Shown here piece after piece: positions 34,781 through 43,935 of a DNA stretch of 64,000 nt. The DNA comes from Alistipes_A hominis. Lineage in GTDB: Bacteria > Bacteroidota > Bacteroidia > Bacteroidales > Rikenellaceae. The DNA lies in NCBI RefSeq assembly GCF_014288115.1, contig NZ_JACOOK010000005.1, positions 62,001 to 126,000 on the forward strand, in the 5' to 3' direction. Under the pieces are notes generated by a model. That model was not told where the DNA came from. It saw only the letters and a list, made by a program, of their open reading frames with translations, and did not search any database. A program made the position numbers and the translations under genes. Position 1 is the first letter of the stretch. Every line of letters begins with the position of its first letter.

Positions 34781-37135
34781 ATGAAAATCTTGTTACGAAA
34801 TTTAGTCAACCTGTTCGCCCGGAACAAAACAGCCGCCCTGCTGAACATAGCCGGACTTACCGTTGCGTTCGCTTCGTTCATGCTCATCATGATGCAGGTA
34901 TGGTATGAACTCGGATACGACCGATGCTACCCGAATGCCAACCGGATATACGGGCTCTGTTTTCAAGTACCGCAATCCGGCGATCTGGGCACCGTGCTGC
35001 CCCGGCCGCTGGCCGAAAAACTGCTCCGGTCATCAGCCGGAATCGAAACGGGCGGATGCCTATCGTATCAACACGGAGATCCCAACGTTCCGTTCTTTCG
35101 GCCCGAACGAGGGCCGGAGTCGGCTATCGCCGCCGGTTTTTCGCTCGTTTCGCGATCCTGGTTGGATGTCTTCGGATTCGAAACGCTTTCCGGCGACCTA
35201 AACGCCTTTTCCGAACCCAACGCGGCGATTATTCCCCATTCGCTGGCCGTAAAGCTTTTCGGCAGCGAAAACCCGGTCGGGCAAACCATTGCCAAGTCGG
35301 AAGGATACCGGGAGGCCGCCCAATTTACGATCGTCGCCGTATACCGTGATTTTCCGAAAAACGCCTCGTTGAAAAACGATGTCTATACCGACCTGAAGGA
35401 GCGGCTGCTCCAAGATTTCAACAACTGTTCGACCCCTTATTTCGTCCGGGTAAAACAGAATGCCGACATCCGCCGAATCGAACAGGATCTGCTACCCCTC
35501 GTATGGAATTATGCGAAAACGTATGACGAAGACTCGACAAGAAGCCAACGGCTACGGCTCGTCGGATTGAACGACCTCTATTTCTTCAACGAAACGATCT
35601 CCCAGGAAGGGGGAAACCGCAACACCACCTATTCGCTGCTGACGGTTGCCCTGCTGATCCTGCTGATCGCGGTTATCAACTTCATTAATTTCACGATCGC
35701 ACAGGCTCCGGCGCGCATGCGCAGTATCAATACGCAAAAAGTATTCGGATGCCGCTCCCGGCAGTTGCGGATCAATCTGATCGCCGAAGCGGTCTGCCTG
35801 ACGGCAGTCTCGTTCCTGCTGGCCGTACTCACCGTTCACGCACTGGAAGAAACGAACCTATCTTCGCTGATTACCGGAGGAATCTCGCCCGGCGACTATC
35901 CCGGCCTGATCTCGATTTCTGCGGGAATCGCACTGCTGACCGGTTTTATCGCAGGAATCTATCCCGCTTTTTACATTACATCCTTGCAACCCGCCCTGGC
36001 GCTGAAGGGGACGTTCTCCGTCTCCCGGCCGGGTAAAAAACTACGCGTCGTCCTTATTGCGGTTCAGTTCTCCATCTCGATGATACTAATTATCGTTGCG
36101 CTGGCGGTTCATATTCAAAACCGCTATATTCGACAATTCGACATCGGGTTGCCGCGCGAAAATATCGTAACGTTCGATCTGGGCCCGTTAGCGGGCAGAT
36201 CGGCCGACCCGTTGATCCATAAACTGAAAAGCAATCCGGACATCGCCGACGTAACCCTCAGCCGCACTTTTATCGTCAGCAAAAGCGGAACGTTTTGCAA
36301 CCGCCTTTATAAAAACGATGAAATCGATTTTCGACTCATGGGGGTTGCGCCGAATTTTTGTTCTTTCATGGGAATGCACCTGGTCGAAGGACGGGATTTC
36401 ACGGAGACCGACCAGCAGAGGGACGCTCCCGCCCTTATTTTCAACCGAACGGCAAAAAAACTTTATGACATAACCGTCCCCGACTGGCTGGAATATTCCG
36501 GAGAAATCGTCGGCATCGTCGAAGATTACCACGATAAACCGTTGCATTACTCCATCGAACCGATAGCTCTGATCGTATACGATCGTTCGTCGCCGTTGTA
36601 CTGCATGTACGTCAAAATAAACAATCCCGATCCCGGACCGGCTATCGCTTTCATCAGGGAAGCCTACCGGACACTCAGTCCGCAGAGGCAGGTTCCCGAC
36701 GTAAAATTCATGGAAGAACAACTGGGCAACCTATATCAGAAGGAACGAAACCTTTCGGAAATGATTTTCCTGTTCAGCCTGGTGTCGGTATCGCTTGCGA
36801 TCACCGGGGTTTTCGGAGTCATCCATTTCGAAACCTCCAGCCGGCGCAAGGAGATCGCTCTACGTAAAGTGTACGGTTCCCAAACCGGCGAAATTCTTCG
36901 GATGTTTAACAAAACCTACATCCGCATCGTATTGATATGCTTTGCGGTCGCGGCGCCTGCGGCCTATATCGTCGTAAAACGATGGCTCGAAAGCTTCACC
37001 TATAAAACACCGATCCCTAGTTGGATCTTCCTCATGGCGCCGGCTATCGTGCTGATTATCGTCGTCGCCGTCATCACGCTGCGCTGCTACAAAACCGCGA
37101 CGGACAATCCTATAAAATCGATCCGAACCGAATAA
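34781..37135 (+). CDS. FtsX/MacB-type ABC permease, array member 4
   Basis: 784 residues, subgroup 2. The N-terminus LLNIAGLTVAFASFMLIMMQ is close to member 3, while its C-terminal tail ATDNPIKSIRTE is close to member 5. The coupling stretch is SSRRKEIALRKVYGSQTGEILRMF, with GSQ where the others have GAT. Its last 41 coding bases before the divergent end (37082-37122) are identical to those of member 5. It has all eight expected membrane helices. Confidence 0.88.
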   Translation: MKILLRNLVNLFARNKTAALLNIAGLTVAFASFMLIMMQVWYELGYDRCYPNANRIYGLCFQVPQSGDLGTVLPRPLAEKLLRSSAGIETGGCLSYQHGDPNVPFFRPERGPESAIAAGFSLVSRSWLDVFGFETLSGDLNAFSEPNAAIIPHSLAVKLFGSENPVGQTIAKSEGYREAAQFTIVAVYRDFPKNASLKNDVYTDLKERLLQDFNNCSTPYFVRVKQNADIRRIEQDLLPLVWNYAKTYDEDSTRSQRLRLVGLNDLYFFNETISQEGGNRNTTYSLLTVALLILLIAVINFINFTIAQAPARMRSINTQKVFGCRSRQLRINLIAEAVCLTAVSFLLAVLTVHALEETNLSSLITGGISPGDYPGLISISAGIALLTGFIAGIYPAFYITSLQPALALKGTFSVSRPGKKLRVVLIAVQFSISMILIIVALAVHIQNRYIRQFDIGLPRENIVTFDLGPLAGRSADPLIHKLKSNPDIADVTLSRTFIVSKSGTFCNRLYKNDEIDFRLMGVAPNFCSFMGMHLVEGRDFTETDQQRDAPALIFNRTAKKLYDITVPDWLEYSGEIVGIVEDYHDKPLHYSIEPIALIVYDRSSPLYCMYVKINNPDPGPAIAFIREAYRTLSPQRQVPDVKFMEEQLGNLYQKERNLSEMIFLFSLVSVSLAITGVFGVIHFETSSRRKEIALRKVYGSQTGEILRMFNKTYIRIVLICFAVAAPAAYIVVKRWLESFTYKTPIPSWIFLMAPAIVLIIVVAVITLRCYKTATDNPIKSIRTE

Positions 37136-37152
37136 CGAAAAACGAATAAGCT

Positions 37153-39504
37153 ATGCATACGCTGAAAAACCTGATTTTGCCATTTAAAAAGTACAAAGTC
37201 GCCGCCATACTCAACATCATCGGACTATCGGTAGCTTTCGCCTCGTTCACGATCATTACGACACAGGTGAAGTACGACTTTTCGTTCGACCGGCATTACA
37301 AAAACAAAGACCGGATTTTCAGGCTCGAAACCCGTTCTTTCGACGGCAATGCCCACAACGCGGTGGTAAGCCGGCCGATGGCAAAACCGTTGGGTTCGAT
37401 TCCCGAAGTGGAACGACAAGGCTTGTTCACCGGCGGCCCGGAGCTTGCCGTTTATGATAAAAATGCCGGAAAAAACGCGCAGCAAGGTCCTTTCCGCATC
37501 TATTCCGCCGAGCCCGGCGCGCTGGACGTACTGGAATTCGAATACGTCCGGGGAAATGCGCAACGTTTTCGCGAACCGAACACGGTATTGATCTCCGAAA
37601 CGGTCGCCACCGCCCTCTACGGAACGGAAGATCCCGTAGGGCGCAGTCTGATCCTCGCGCTGGATACCGAAGCCCCGCAGGAGATCATCGGAGTCTACAA
37701 AGATTTCCCGAAAAACGGATCGGTGGAAACCGGCAGCATCGTCCGTTTTATCGGGGATGCGGATATTAACGCCAACAACGAAAGCTACGTCTATTATATC
37801 CGGCTGAATGCTCCGCAAAACAGGGGAAAAGTCGAAGCGGAACTGTGGAACGTCAACAAACATTCCGATATCTTCAAACAGATTAAAGAAGATTCGACCG
37901 TTTTCCGACTGAGCCCGATCTCCGAAATCCATTATTTGAAAAACGTCCGGTTCGATCCTACTCCTAAAAGTAGTCGCACAACGGTCTGGTCGTTACTGGC
38001 CATCGCCGTGCTGATCATCGGGATCGCCATCGTCAATTTCGTTAATTTTTCCATCGCGCTCACGCCGGTTCGCCTGCGCAGCATCAATACACAGAAAGTG
38101 TTTGGCAATACCAACGGAGCCATCCGCTGCAACCTGATCGGGGAAGTCATGGGGATCGCCCTCCTTTCGCTGCTTCTGTCGCTGATCGTCGTAAAGCTCT
38201 TCGCTGGCTCCGCATACGCCTCGTTCATCGAGAGTTGCACAAAAATCGGATCCGATCTGCAAATCTTGGCGATAACGGCCGTCGTCGCCATCGTTACCGG
38301 TCTGCTGTCGGGCATTTATCCTGCATTTTACGCGACTTCGCGGCCCCCAATCCTGGCGATCAAAGGCTCTTTTGCTCTTTCGCCGAAAGGGAAGCGCGTG
38401 CGGACGCTGCTCATCGCGTTCCAATTCGTCATTTCGATCGTCCTGATTGTTTTCTCCATTTCGATCCACGTTCAAAACCGCTACATGCAACGGTTCAATA
38501 TGGGATTCGAGCGCGACAACATCTTGATCCAGCAGTGGATCGGAAGCAGGATAGCCTCGCAAAAGGATGCGTTCGCCGACAAGCTGAAAAGCAATCCGGC
38601 AATCGTCGACGTTACGTTCTCCAGCGGAAAAATCGTGGATCTCAACAAATCCCGCTGGGGTCAAACGTATAAAGGGGAACTGATTGCCCCGAATATTTTT
38701 CCGGTAGCGCCGAACTTCCTGTCGTTCATGGGAATCGGAATTACGGAAGGACGCGACTTTATTGCGGACGACAACCGGAAATCCAACTTTACCGTCATAT
38801 TCAACCAAACGGCCCAACGCCAGTACGGACTGACAGTCGGAGAACGATTCGGAGAGTGGGACATAGCAGGCATCGCCCGGGATTTCAACTTCAAGCCGCT
38901 GCAATACGGTATCGAACCGATCGCTTTCGCCGTATTCGGCGACCATCCGATTGCGAAGAGCTGGCAGACAGGCACCCTGTACGTTAAAGTCAACCCGGCG
39001 AATCTTTCCGCCACCTTGAAGTTTATCCGGGAAACCATACAAGAATTCGATCCGGATGCGGAAGAAAATCTCGTATTTCTGGACGATTCAATCGGACAAC
39101 TGTATCAGAAAGAACGGAACCTCTCGACCCTGATTTTGCTGTTCAGCCTACTGTCGATGCTGATCTCGGTCGTCGGCATATTCGGTCTCGTGCTGTTCGA
39201 AACACAGTACCGGCGTAAGGAGATCGGCATCCGGAAAATCCACGGCGCGACCGTCGGCGAAATCCTCCGAATATTTAACGGCACTTATGTCCGGATCGTA
39301 CTGGCCTGCTTCGTTGTCGCGACACCGGTCGCTTATTACGGAGTAAAACGATGGCTCGAAAATTTCGCTTACCGAACGCCGATCCATAGTTGGATCTTCC
39401 TCGCCGCGCTGATCGTCGTACTAAGCGTCGTCGTCGCGATCATCACGCTTCGCTGCTACAAAACCGCGACGGACAATCCTATAAAATCGATTAAAACCGA
39501 ATAA
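37153..39504 (+). CDS. FtsX/MacB-type ABC permease, array member 5
   Basis: 783 residues, subgroup 2, nearest to member 6. The N-terminus is LKNLILPFKKYKVAAILNIIGLSVAFASF and then KYDFSFDRHYKNKDRIFRLE. Coupling stretch RRKEIGIRKIHGATVGEILRIF and tail NPIKSIKTE. The first periplasmic domain shares GPFRIYSAEPGALDVLEFE with member 6 (GPFHFYTAEPDALDILEFE). The 18-base gap from member 4 leaves no room for a separate promoter. Confidence 0.88.
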   Translation: MHTLKNLILPFKKYKVAAILNIIGLSVAFASFTIITTQVKYDFSFDRHYKNKDRIFRLETRSFDGNAHNAVVSRPMAKPLGSIPEVERQGLFTGGPELAVYDKNAGKNAQQGPFRIYSAEPGALDVLEFEYVRGNAQRFREPNTVLISETVATALYGTEDPVGRSLILALDTEAPQEIIGVYKDFPKNGSVETGSIVRFIGDADINANNESYVYYIRLNAPQNRGKVEAELWNVNKHSDIFKQIKEDSTVFRLSPISEIHYLKNVRFDPTPKSSRTTVWSLLAIAVLIIGIAIVNFVNFSIALTPVRLRSINTQKVFGNTNGAIRCNLIGEVMGIALLSLLLSLIVVKLFAGSAYASFIESCTKIGSDLQILAITAVVAIVTGLLSGIYPAFYATSRPPILAIKGSFALSPKGKRVRTLLIAFQFVISIVLIVFSISIHVQNRYMQRFNMGFERDNILIQQWIGSRIASQKDAFADKLKSNPAIVDVTFSSGKIVDLNKSRWGQTYKGELIAPNIFPVAPNFLSFMGIGITEGRDFIADDNRKSNFTVIFNQTAQRQYGLTVGERFGEWDIAGIARDFNFKPLQYGIEPIAFAVFGDHPIAKSWQTGTLYVKVNPANLSATLKFIRETIQEFDPDAEENLVFLDDSIGQLYQKERNLSTLILLFSLLSMLISVVGIFGLVLFETQYRRKEIGIRKIHGATVGEILRIFNGTYVRIVLACFVVATPVAYYGVKRWLENFAYRTPIHSWIFLAALIVVLSVVVAIITLRCYKTATDNPIKSIKTE

Positions 39505-39528
39505 CCAAACTACAAACGCTTGCCAATC

Positions 39529-41886
39529 ATGACACCTTTGAAAAATTTCTTCCACGTACTGAAAAAATACAAAATCGCTTCGCTGCTCAACGTCATTGGG
39601 TTGAGTATCGCATTCGCCTCGTTCATGATTATCATGACGCAGGTAAAATACGATCTGTCGTTCGACCGGCATTACAAAAATGCGGATCGGATATTCCGGG
39701 TCGAAAATCAGGCAATGACCGAAAACGGAAAGTATAGCGCCAACACCTCCCGCCTGGTGGCGGAAAAGGTGTTCGCAGCAGAACCCGAAATCGAAAAAAC
39801 GGGACTGATCCAAAGTTATCAACAGCTCGACATCTACGACCAGAGTCTCGGGAAAGACTCTCGTCAGGGCCCTTTCCACTTTTATACCGCCGAACCCGAC
39901 GCGCTGGATATATTGGAATTCGAATTCGTTCACGGCAGTCCGCAGCGTTTTTCGGAATCCGGGACGGTATTGATCTCGGAACAGGTCGCCACAGCGATTT
40001 ACGGCAACCAAAACCCGGTCGGACGCAGCCTTATTTTCGACAAGGACACGGAGCACCCGGTAGAGATCGTCGGAGTTTATAAAAACTTTCCGCAAAACGC
40101 GACGATAAGATCCAACAGCATCGTCCGGTTTATCGGCCAGGAAAATGCCGGCAACGGCAACAACTGGAATTACGTCTATTACATCCGGCTGAACGCAAGG
40201 GAAAATGCCGAGCAAGTCATGCAGGCCATGAACAAAAAGTATCAGGAGTTCGTCGGTACGGGAAATTCGGTTCCGGACAACTTTTTCCGGCTCACTCCGA
40301 TCACCGAAACCCATTTTACACAAAGCGTCAGCTACAGTCCGACGGATACGGGCAACCGCGCGACGGTCTACTCCCTGATGAGTATCGGCGTTCTGATTAT
40401 CCTGATCGCTATGATCAACTTCGTCAATTTCTCCACTTCGCTTATTCCGACCCGTATCCGCAGCATCAACGTCCAGAAAGTGCTGGGCGGATCGAACGCC
40501 GCCATCCGACGGAACATGATTGCGGAATCGGCGGGACTCGCGGTCGTCTCGTTTTTCGTTGCGCTGCTGATCGTTCATGCATTCTCCGGAACGCCGCTGG
40601 CATCCGACATCAGCGCCCCGTGCGACGTCGGAGCCGATATGCCGATTCTGTGGGGCACGGCGCTTATCGCCGTCGCGACCGGAATCCTGTCCGGAATATA
40701 CCCGGCTTTTTACAGCACCTCGTTCGCTCCGGCGCTCGTAGTGAAAGGCGTTTTCGGGCTTACCCCGAAAGGACGCCGTTTGCGCACGGTACTGATATCG
40801 GTACAGTACGCGATATCGATCACATTGATCATCGTCACACTGTCGATACACAGACAAAACCGTTACATGCAAAAATCCGATATGGGGTTCCAACGTGAAA
40901 ATATCCTGACCACATGGGTGCCCCGTGAAATAGCCGACAAAAGAAAAACCCTGGCCGACAAGCTGACGAGCAATCCCGCCATCACGGACGTGACTTTCGC
41001 CGCCGGACCGTTTGTCGCAAAAGGACGGATGCGCTGGGGACGTAGTTACAAAGGAAAAGGCATTACTTATGACGCCTATCCGGTAGCTTCGAATTTTTTA
41101 CGTTTCATGGGAATCCGGATTACGAACGGACGCGATTTCAACGAAAACGATGATTTAAAACCGGAAATATCTCAAATATTCAACGAAACGTCTCAGCGGA
41201 AAGACAGCATCACAGTCGGCGAAAAGATGGAGGACGGAACAAATATCGTAGGCATCGCCAGAGATTTCAATTTTCAACCGCTGCAATACGGCATCAATCC
41301 GTTCGCATTCGTCACGTTCGGGACAACCGAATGGGGCGCGTGGACTCCGCTGCGCTATCTGTTCGTCAAGACCAACGGAACGGATATTCCCGCCGTCGCG
41401 GATTTCATCAGGAAATCCGTCAAAGAGCTGGTTCCGGACAGCCAGCTCGACATCAGATTCATGGACGAAGAGATCGGAAATCAATACTACAAAGAACAAA
41501 AACTGTCGAATTTACTCACCTTGTTCAGCCTGCTGTCGATCTTGATCTCGATCGTAGGGGTATTCGGCCTCGTGCTGTTCGAAACCCAGTACCGTCGCAA
41601 AGAGATCGGGATTCGGAAGATCCACGGCGCGACTGTCGGCGAGATCTTCCGGATGTTCAACAAAATTTACGTGCGCATCGTACTGGCGTGTTTCGTTGTC
41701 GCCGTACCGATAGCTTACTGCATCGTCGACCGGTGGCTCGAAAACTTCGCCTACAAAGCTCCGGTCGAAATCTGGATTTATCTCGCGGCGCTGGCGATCG
41801 TGCTGGGAACCACCGTCGCCACCGTACTGATCCAGACGTACCGGGCCGCCACGGACAATCCCGTCCAGTCGTTGAAAAAACATTAA
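39529..41886 (+). CDS. FtsX/MacB-type ABC permease, array member 6
   Basis: 785 residues from the ATG at 39529 (MTPLKNFFHVLKKYKIASLLN), aligned with member 5; a TTG three codons upstream is less likely. Coupling stretch RRKEIGIRKIHGATVGEIFRMF, tail NPVQSLKKH. It is the last permease; a 49-base gap leads to the ATPase gene. Like the others it has no nucleotide-binding domain, and no frameshift or premature stop is present. Confidence 0.88.
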   Translation: MTPLKNFFHVLKKYKIASLLNVIGLSIAFASFMIIMTQVKYDLSFDRHYKNADRIFRVENQAMTENGKYSANTSRLVAEKVFAAEPEIEKTGLIQSYQQLDIYDQSLGKDSRQGPFHFYTAEPDALDILEFEFVHGSPQRFSESGTVLISEQVATAIYGNQNPVGRSLIFDKDTEHPVEIVGVYKNFPQNATIRSNSIVRFIGQENAGNGNNWNYVYYIRLNARENAEQVMQAMNKKYQEFVGTGNSVPDNFFRLTPITETHFTQSVSYSPTDTGNRATVYSLMSIGVLIILIAMINFVNFSTSLIPTRIRSINVQKVLGGSNAAIRRNMIAESAGLAVVSFFVALLIVHAFSGTPLASDISAPCDVGADMPILWGTALIAVATGILSGIYPAFYSTSFAPALVVKGVFGLTPKGRRLRTVLISVQYAISITLIIVTLSIHRQNRYMQKSDMGFQRENILTTWVPREIADKRKTLADKLTSNPAITDVTFAAGPFVAKGRMRWGRSYKGKGITYDAYPVASNFLRFMGIRITNGRDFNENDDLKPEISQIFNETSQRKDSITVGEKMEDGTNIVGIARDFNFQPLQYGINPFAFVTFGTTEWGAWTPLRYLFVKTNGTDIPAVADFIRKSVKELVPDSQLDIRFMDEEIGNQYYKEQKLSNLLTLFSLLSILISIVGVFGLVLFETQYRRKEIGIRKIHGATVGEIFRMFNKIYVRIVLACFVVAVPIAYCIVDRWLENFAYKAPVEIWIYLAALAIVLGTTVATVLIQTYRAATDNPVQSLKKH

Positions 41887-41935
41887 TTATTTTCCGAACA
41901 TTCATAATCATTCATTCTTTTTAAAAATTACTGCT

Positions 41936-42616
41936 ATGTTGAAAGTTGAAGAACTGAGCAAGAGCTTCCGTACGGAAGAGATCGAAACCATCGCTCTGAA
42001 CAAGGTTTCGTTCGAAGTCACCGAAGGCGAATTCATTGCGGTCATGGGGCCGTCCGGCTGCGGCAAATCGACGCTGTTGAACATCCTCGGGCTGCTGGAC
42101 AACCCTACCTCGGGCAAATACTACCTGCTCGGAAAGGAAGTCGGAACCCTGAAGGAAAAAGACCGCACGCTGTACCGCAAAGGCAAAATCGGTTTCGTTT
42201 TCCAAAGTTTCAACCTGATCGACGAACTGAACGTCTACGAGAACGTCGAGCTGCCTTTGATCTACCTGCGCGTCAAAGCCGCCCAGCGCAAAAAAATGGT
42301 CAACGAGATCCTCGACCGGATGAATATCAGCCACCGCGCCCGCCACTTTCCCCAACAGCTTTCCGGAGGTCAGCAGCAGCGCGTCGCCATCGCCCGCGCC
42401 GTCGTTTCGAACCCGAAGCTGATCCTCGCCGATGAGCCCACCGGCAACCTCGACTCGAAGAACGGCAAAGAGGTCATGGATCTGCTGACCGAACTGAACA
42501 AGGAGGGCACGACCGTCGTAATGGTAACCCACTCGCAGCACGACTCCTCCTACGCATCGCGCACGATCGACCTGTTCGACGGCGAGATCGTAACCGACGT
42601 GAAAGCCTTCCTGTAA
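41936..42616 (+). CDS. ABC transporter ATPase (LolD/MacB-type)
   Basis: 226 residues, a complete nucleotide-binding domain. Walker A is GPSGCGKST (residues 38-46), the Q-loop Q90, the signature LSGGQQQRVAIARA starts at 142, Walker B LILADEP ends with the catalytic E167, and the H-loop is H199. It is the only ATPase of the operon and lies after six permeases, so it probably energises all of them. The family (LolD, FtsE, MacB NBD) drives transport by moving permease periplasmic domains. A terminator follows. Confidence 0.93.
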   Translation: MLKVEELSKSFRTEEIETIALNKVSFEVTEGEFIAVMGPSGCGKSTLLNILGLLDNPTSGKYYLLGKEVGTLKEKDRTLYRKGKIGFVFQSFNLIDELNVYENVELPLIYLRVKAAQRKKMVNEILDRMNISHRARHFPQQLSGGQQQRVAIARAVVSNPKLILADEPTGNLDSKNGKEVMDLLTELNKEGTTVVMVTHSQHDSSYASRTIDLFDGEIVTDVKAFL

Positions 42617-42659
42617 TCCCTCCGCAGGCAAAACGACCGTTCCGGTTAGATAATAAGCG

Positions 42660-42689
42660 AAGTTGCCGACATGGTTCGGCAACTTTTTT
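42660..42689 (+). terminator. Terminator of the permease-ATPase operon
   Basis: AAGTTGCCGA (42660-42669), a 6-base loop, TCGGCAACTT (42676-42685), then T to 42689. Perfect 10-bp stem. Confidence 0.88.
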
Positions 42690-42825
42690 CGCTATACAAA
42701 GCTTTGGAATGCAGATACTTACATAACAACCATTCCGATTCGTTATCGGAAATAAGAATTTTGCATGACTATTGATCCGCTGAAAAAACTACTTTTATGT
42801 TATGAAACTCTAAAACCGAATCGAT

Positions 42826-43827
42826 ATGAAATTTCTGACAAACGAAAAACTGACCATCGTCGGAGCGGCCGGGATGATCGGCTCGAACATGGTGCAAACC
42901 GCGATCATGATGGGACTGACCCCGAACATCTGCGCCTACGACCCCTATGCCCCGGCATTGGAAGGAGTCGCCGAAGAGATGTACCACTGCGGATTCGAGG
43001 GCGTCAACCTAACCTATACCAGCGATATCCGCAAAGCGCTCGACGGAGCGGGATACGTCGTTTCTTCGGGCGGGGCCGCCCGCAAAGCGGGCATGACGCG
43101 CGAAGACCTGCTGAAAGGCAACGCCGAGATCGCCGCGCAGTTCGGCAAAGACCTCCGCAACTATTGTCCCGACGTGAAGCATGTGGTCGTGGTGTTTAAT
43201 CCGGCCGACATTACCGGACTGATTACGCTGCTCTACTCCGGCTTGAAGCCTTCGCAGGTCAGCACGCTGGCCGCACTGGACAGCACGCGGCTGCAAATCG
43301 CGCTGGCGCAGCATTTCGGCATCGCGCAAGACCGGGTAACCGGTTCGCGCACTTACGGAGGACACGGCGAACAGATGGCCGTATTCGCTTCCACCGCGAA
43401 AGTGGACGGCAAACCGCTGACCGAACTGATCGGCACGGCGGCGCTGACCGACGAACAATGGGCCGCCCTGCGGCAGCACGTGATTCAGGGCGGCAAGCGT
43501 ATCATCGAACTGCGCGGACGTTCTTCGTTCCAAAGTCCCGCCTACCTGTCGATCGAAATGATCCGCGCGGCCATGGGCGGAACTCCGTTCCGTTGGCCGG
43601 CCGGCGTCTACGTCCCGGACGGCGATCAGGGGCCGGTCATGATGGCGATGGAGACCACGATCGACCGCGACGGCGTGCGCTATAAAGTCCCGCACGGCAC
43701 AGCCGGGGAGACCGAATCGCTGCACGCCAGCTATCTGCACTTGGTCAAGCTGCGCGACGAGGTGATCGGCATGGGTATTCTGCCGCCGGTATCCGAATGG
43801 GGAAATCTCAACCCGCACCTTCGATAA
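42826..43827 (+). CDS. mdh: Malate dehydrogenase
   Basis: 333 residues, lactate/malate dehydrogenase family. The Rossmann loop is VGAAGMIGSN (12-21) and D39 (AYDP) favours NAD. The substrate loop GGAARKAGMTREDLL has Arg at position 92, which favours malate/oxaloacetate over lactate. D152 and R155 (LDSTRLQ) and the catalytic H180 (TYGGHGEQM) are present. It would interconvert malate and oxaloacetate in the reductive branch leading to succinate. It is a single gene; TACTTTTA (42790-42797) is a near -7 element upstream. A terminator follows. Confidence 0.9.
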   Translation: MKFLTNEKLTIVGAAGMIGSNMVQTAIMMGLTPNICAYDPYAPALEGVAEEMYHCGFEGVNLTYTSDIRKALDGAGYVVSSGGAARKAGMTREDLLKGNAEIAAQFGKDLRNYCPDVKHVVVVFNPADITGLITLLYSGLKPSQVSTLAALDSTRLQIALAQHFGIAQDRVTGSRTYGGHGEQMAVFASTAKVDGKPLTELIGTAALTDEQWAALRQHVIQGGKRIIELRGRSSFQSPAYLSIEMIRAAMGGTPFRWPAGVYVPDGDQGPVMMAMETTIDRDGVRYKVPHGTAGETESLHASYLHLVKLRDEVIGMGILPPVSEWGNLNPHLR

Positions 43828-43857
43828 ATCCGGTACGAAACGCCGCGCATATACCCG

Positions 43858-43894
43858 AAAACGATACCGGCACCGTCCGGTATCGTTTTTTTTT
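43858..43894 (+). terminator. mdh terminator
   Basis: AAAACGATACCGG (43858-43870), loop CACCGT, CCGGTATCGTTTT then a long T-run to 43894. A stem of 13 pairs. Confidence 0.88.
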
Positions 43895-43935
43895 CATACC
43901 TTTATCAAATCAATTCAAACCCAAAACTTAACGAT

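Noticed and set aside
39520..39528. A TTG start for permease 6 at 39520
   Set aside because: The ATG at 39529 aligns with the starts of the other array members.
27730..41886. The permease series as decayed or frameshifted repeats
   Set aside because: All six frames are full length (about 774-785 residues), start and stop cleanly, and keep the coupling and tail motifs.
25072..42616. A bacteriocin or lantibiotic precursor gene within the exporter operon
   Set aside because: I looked for a short gene in the gaps between members. All gaps are 17-49 bases, so there is no room, and no maturation enzyme is present.
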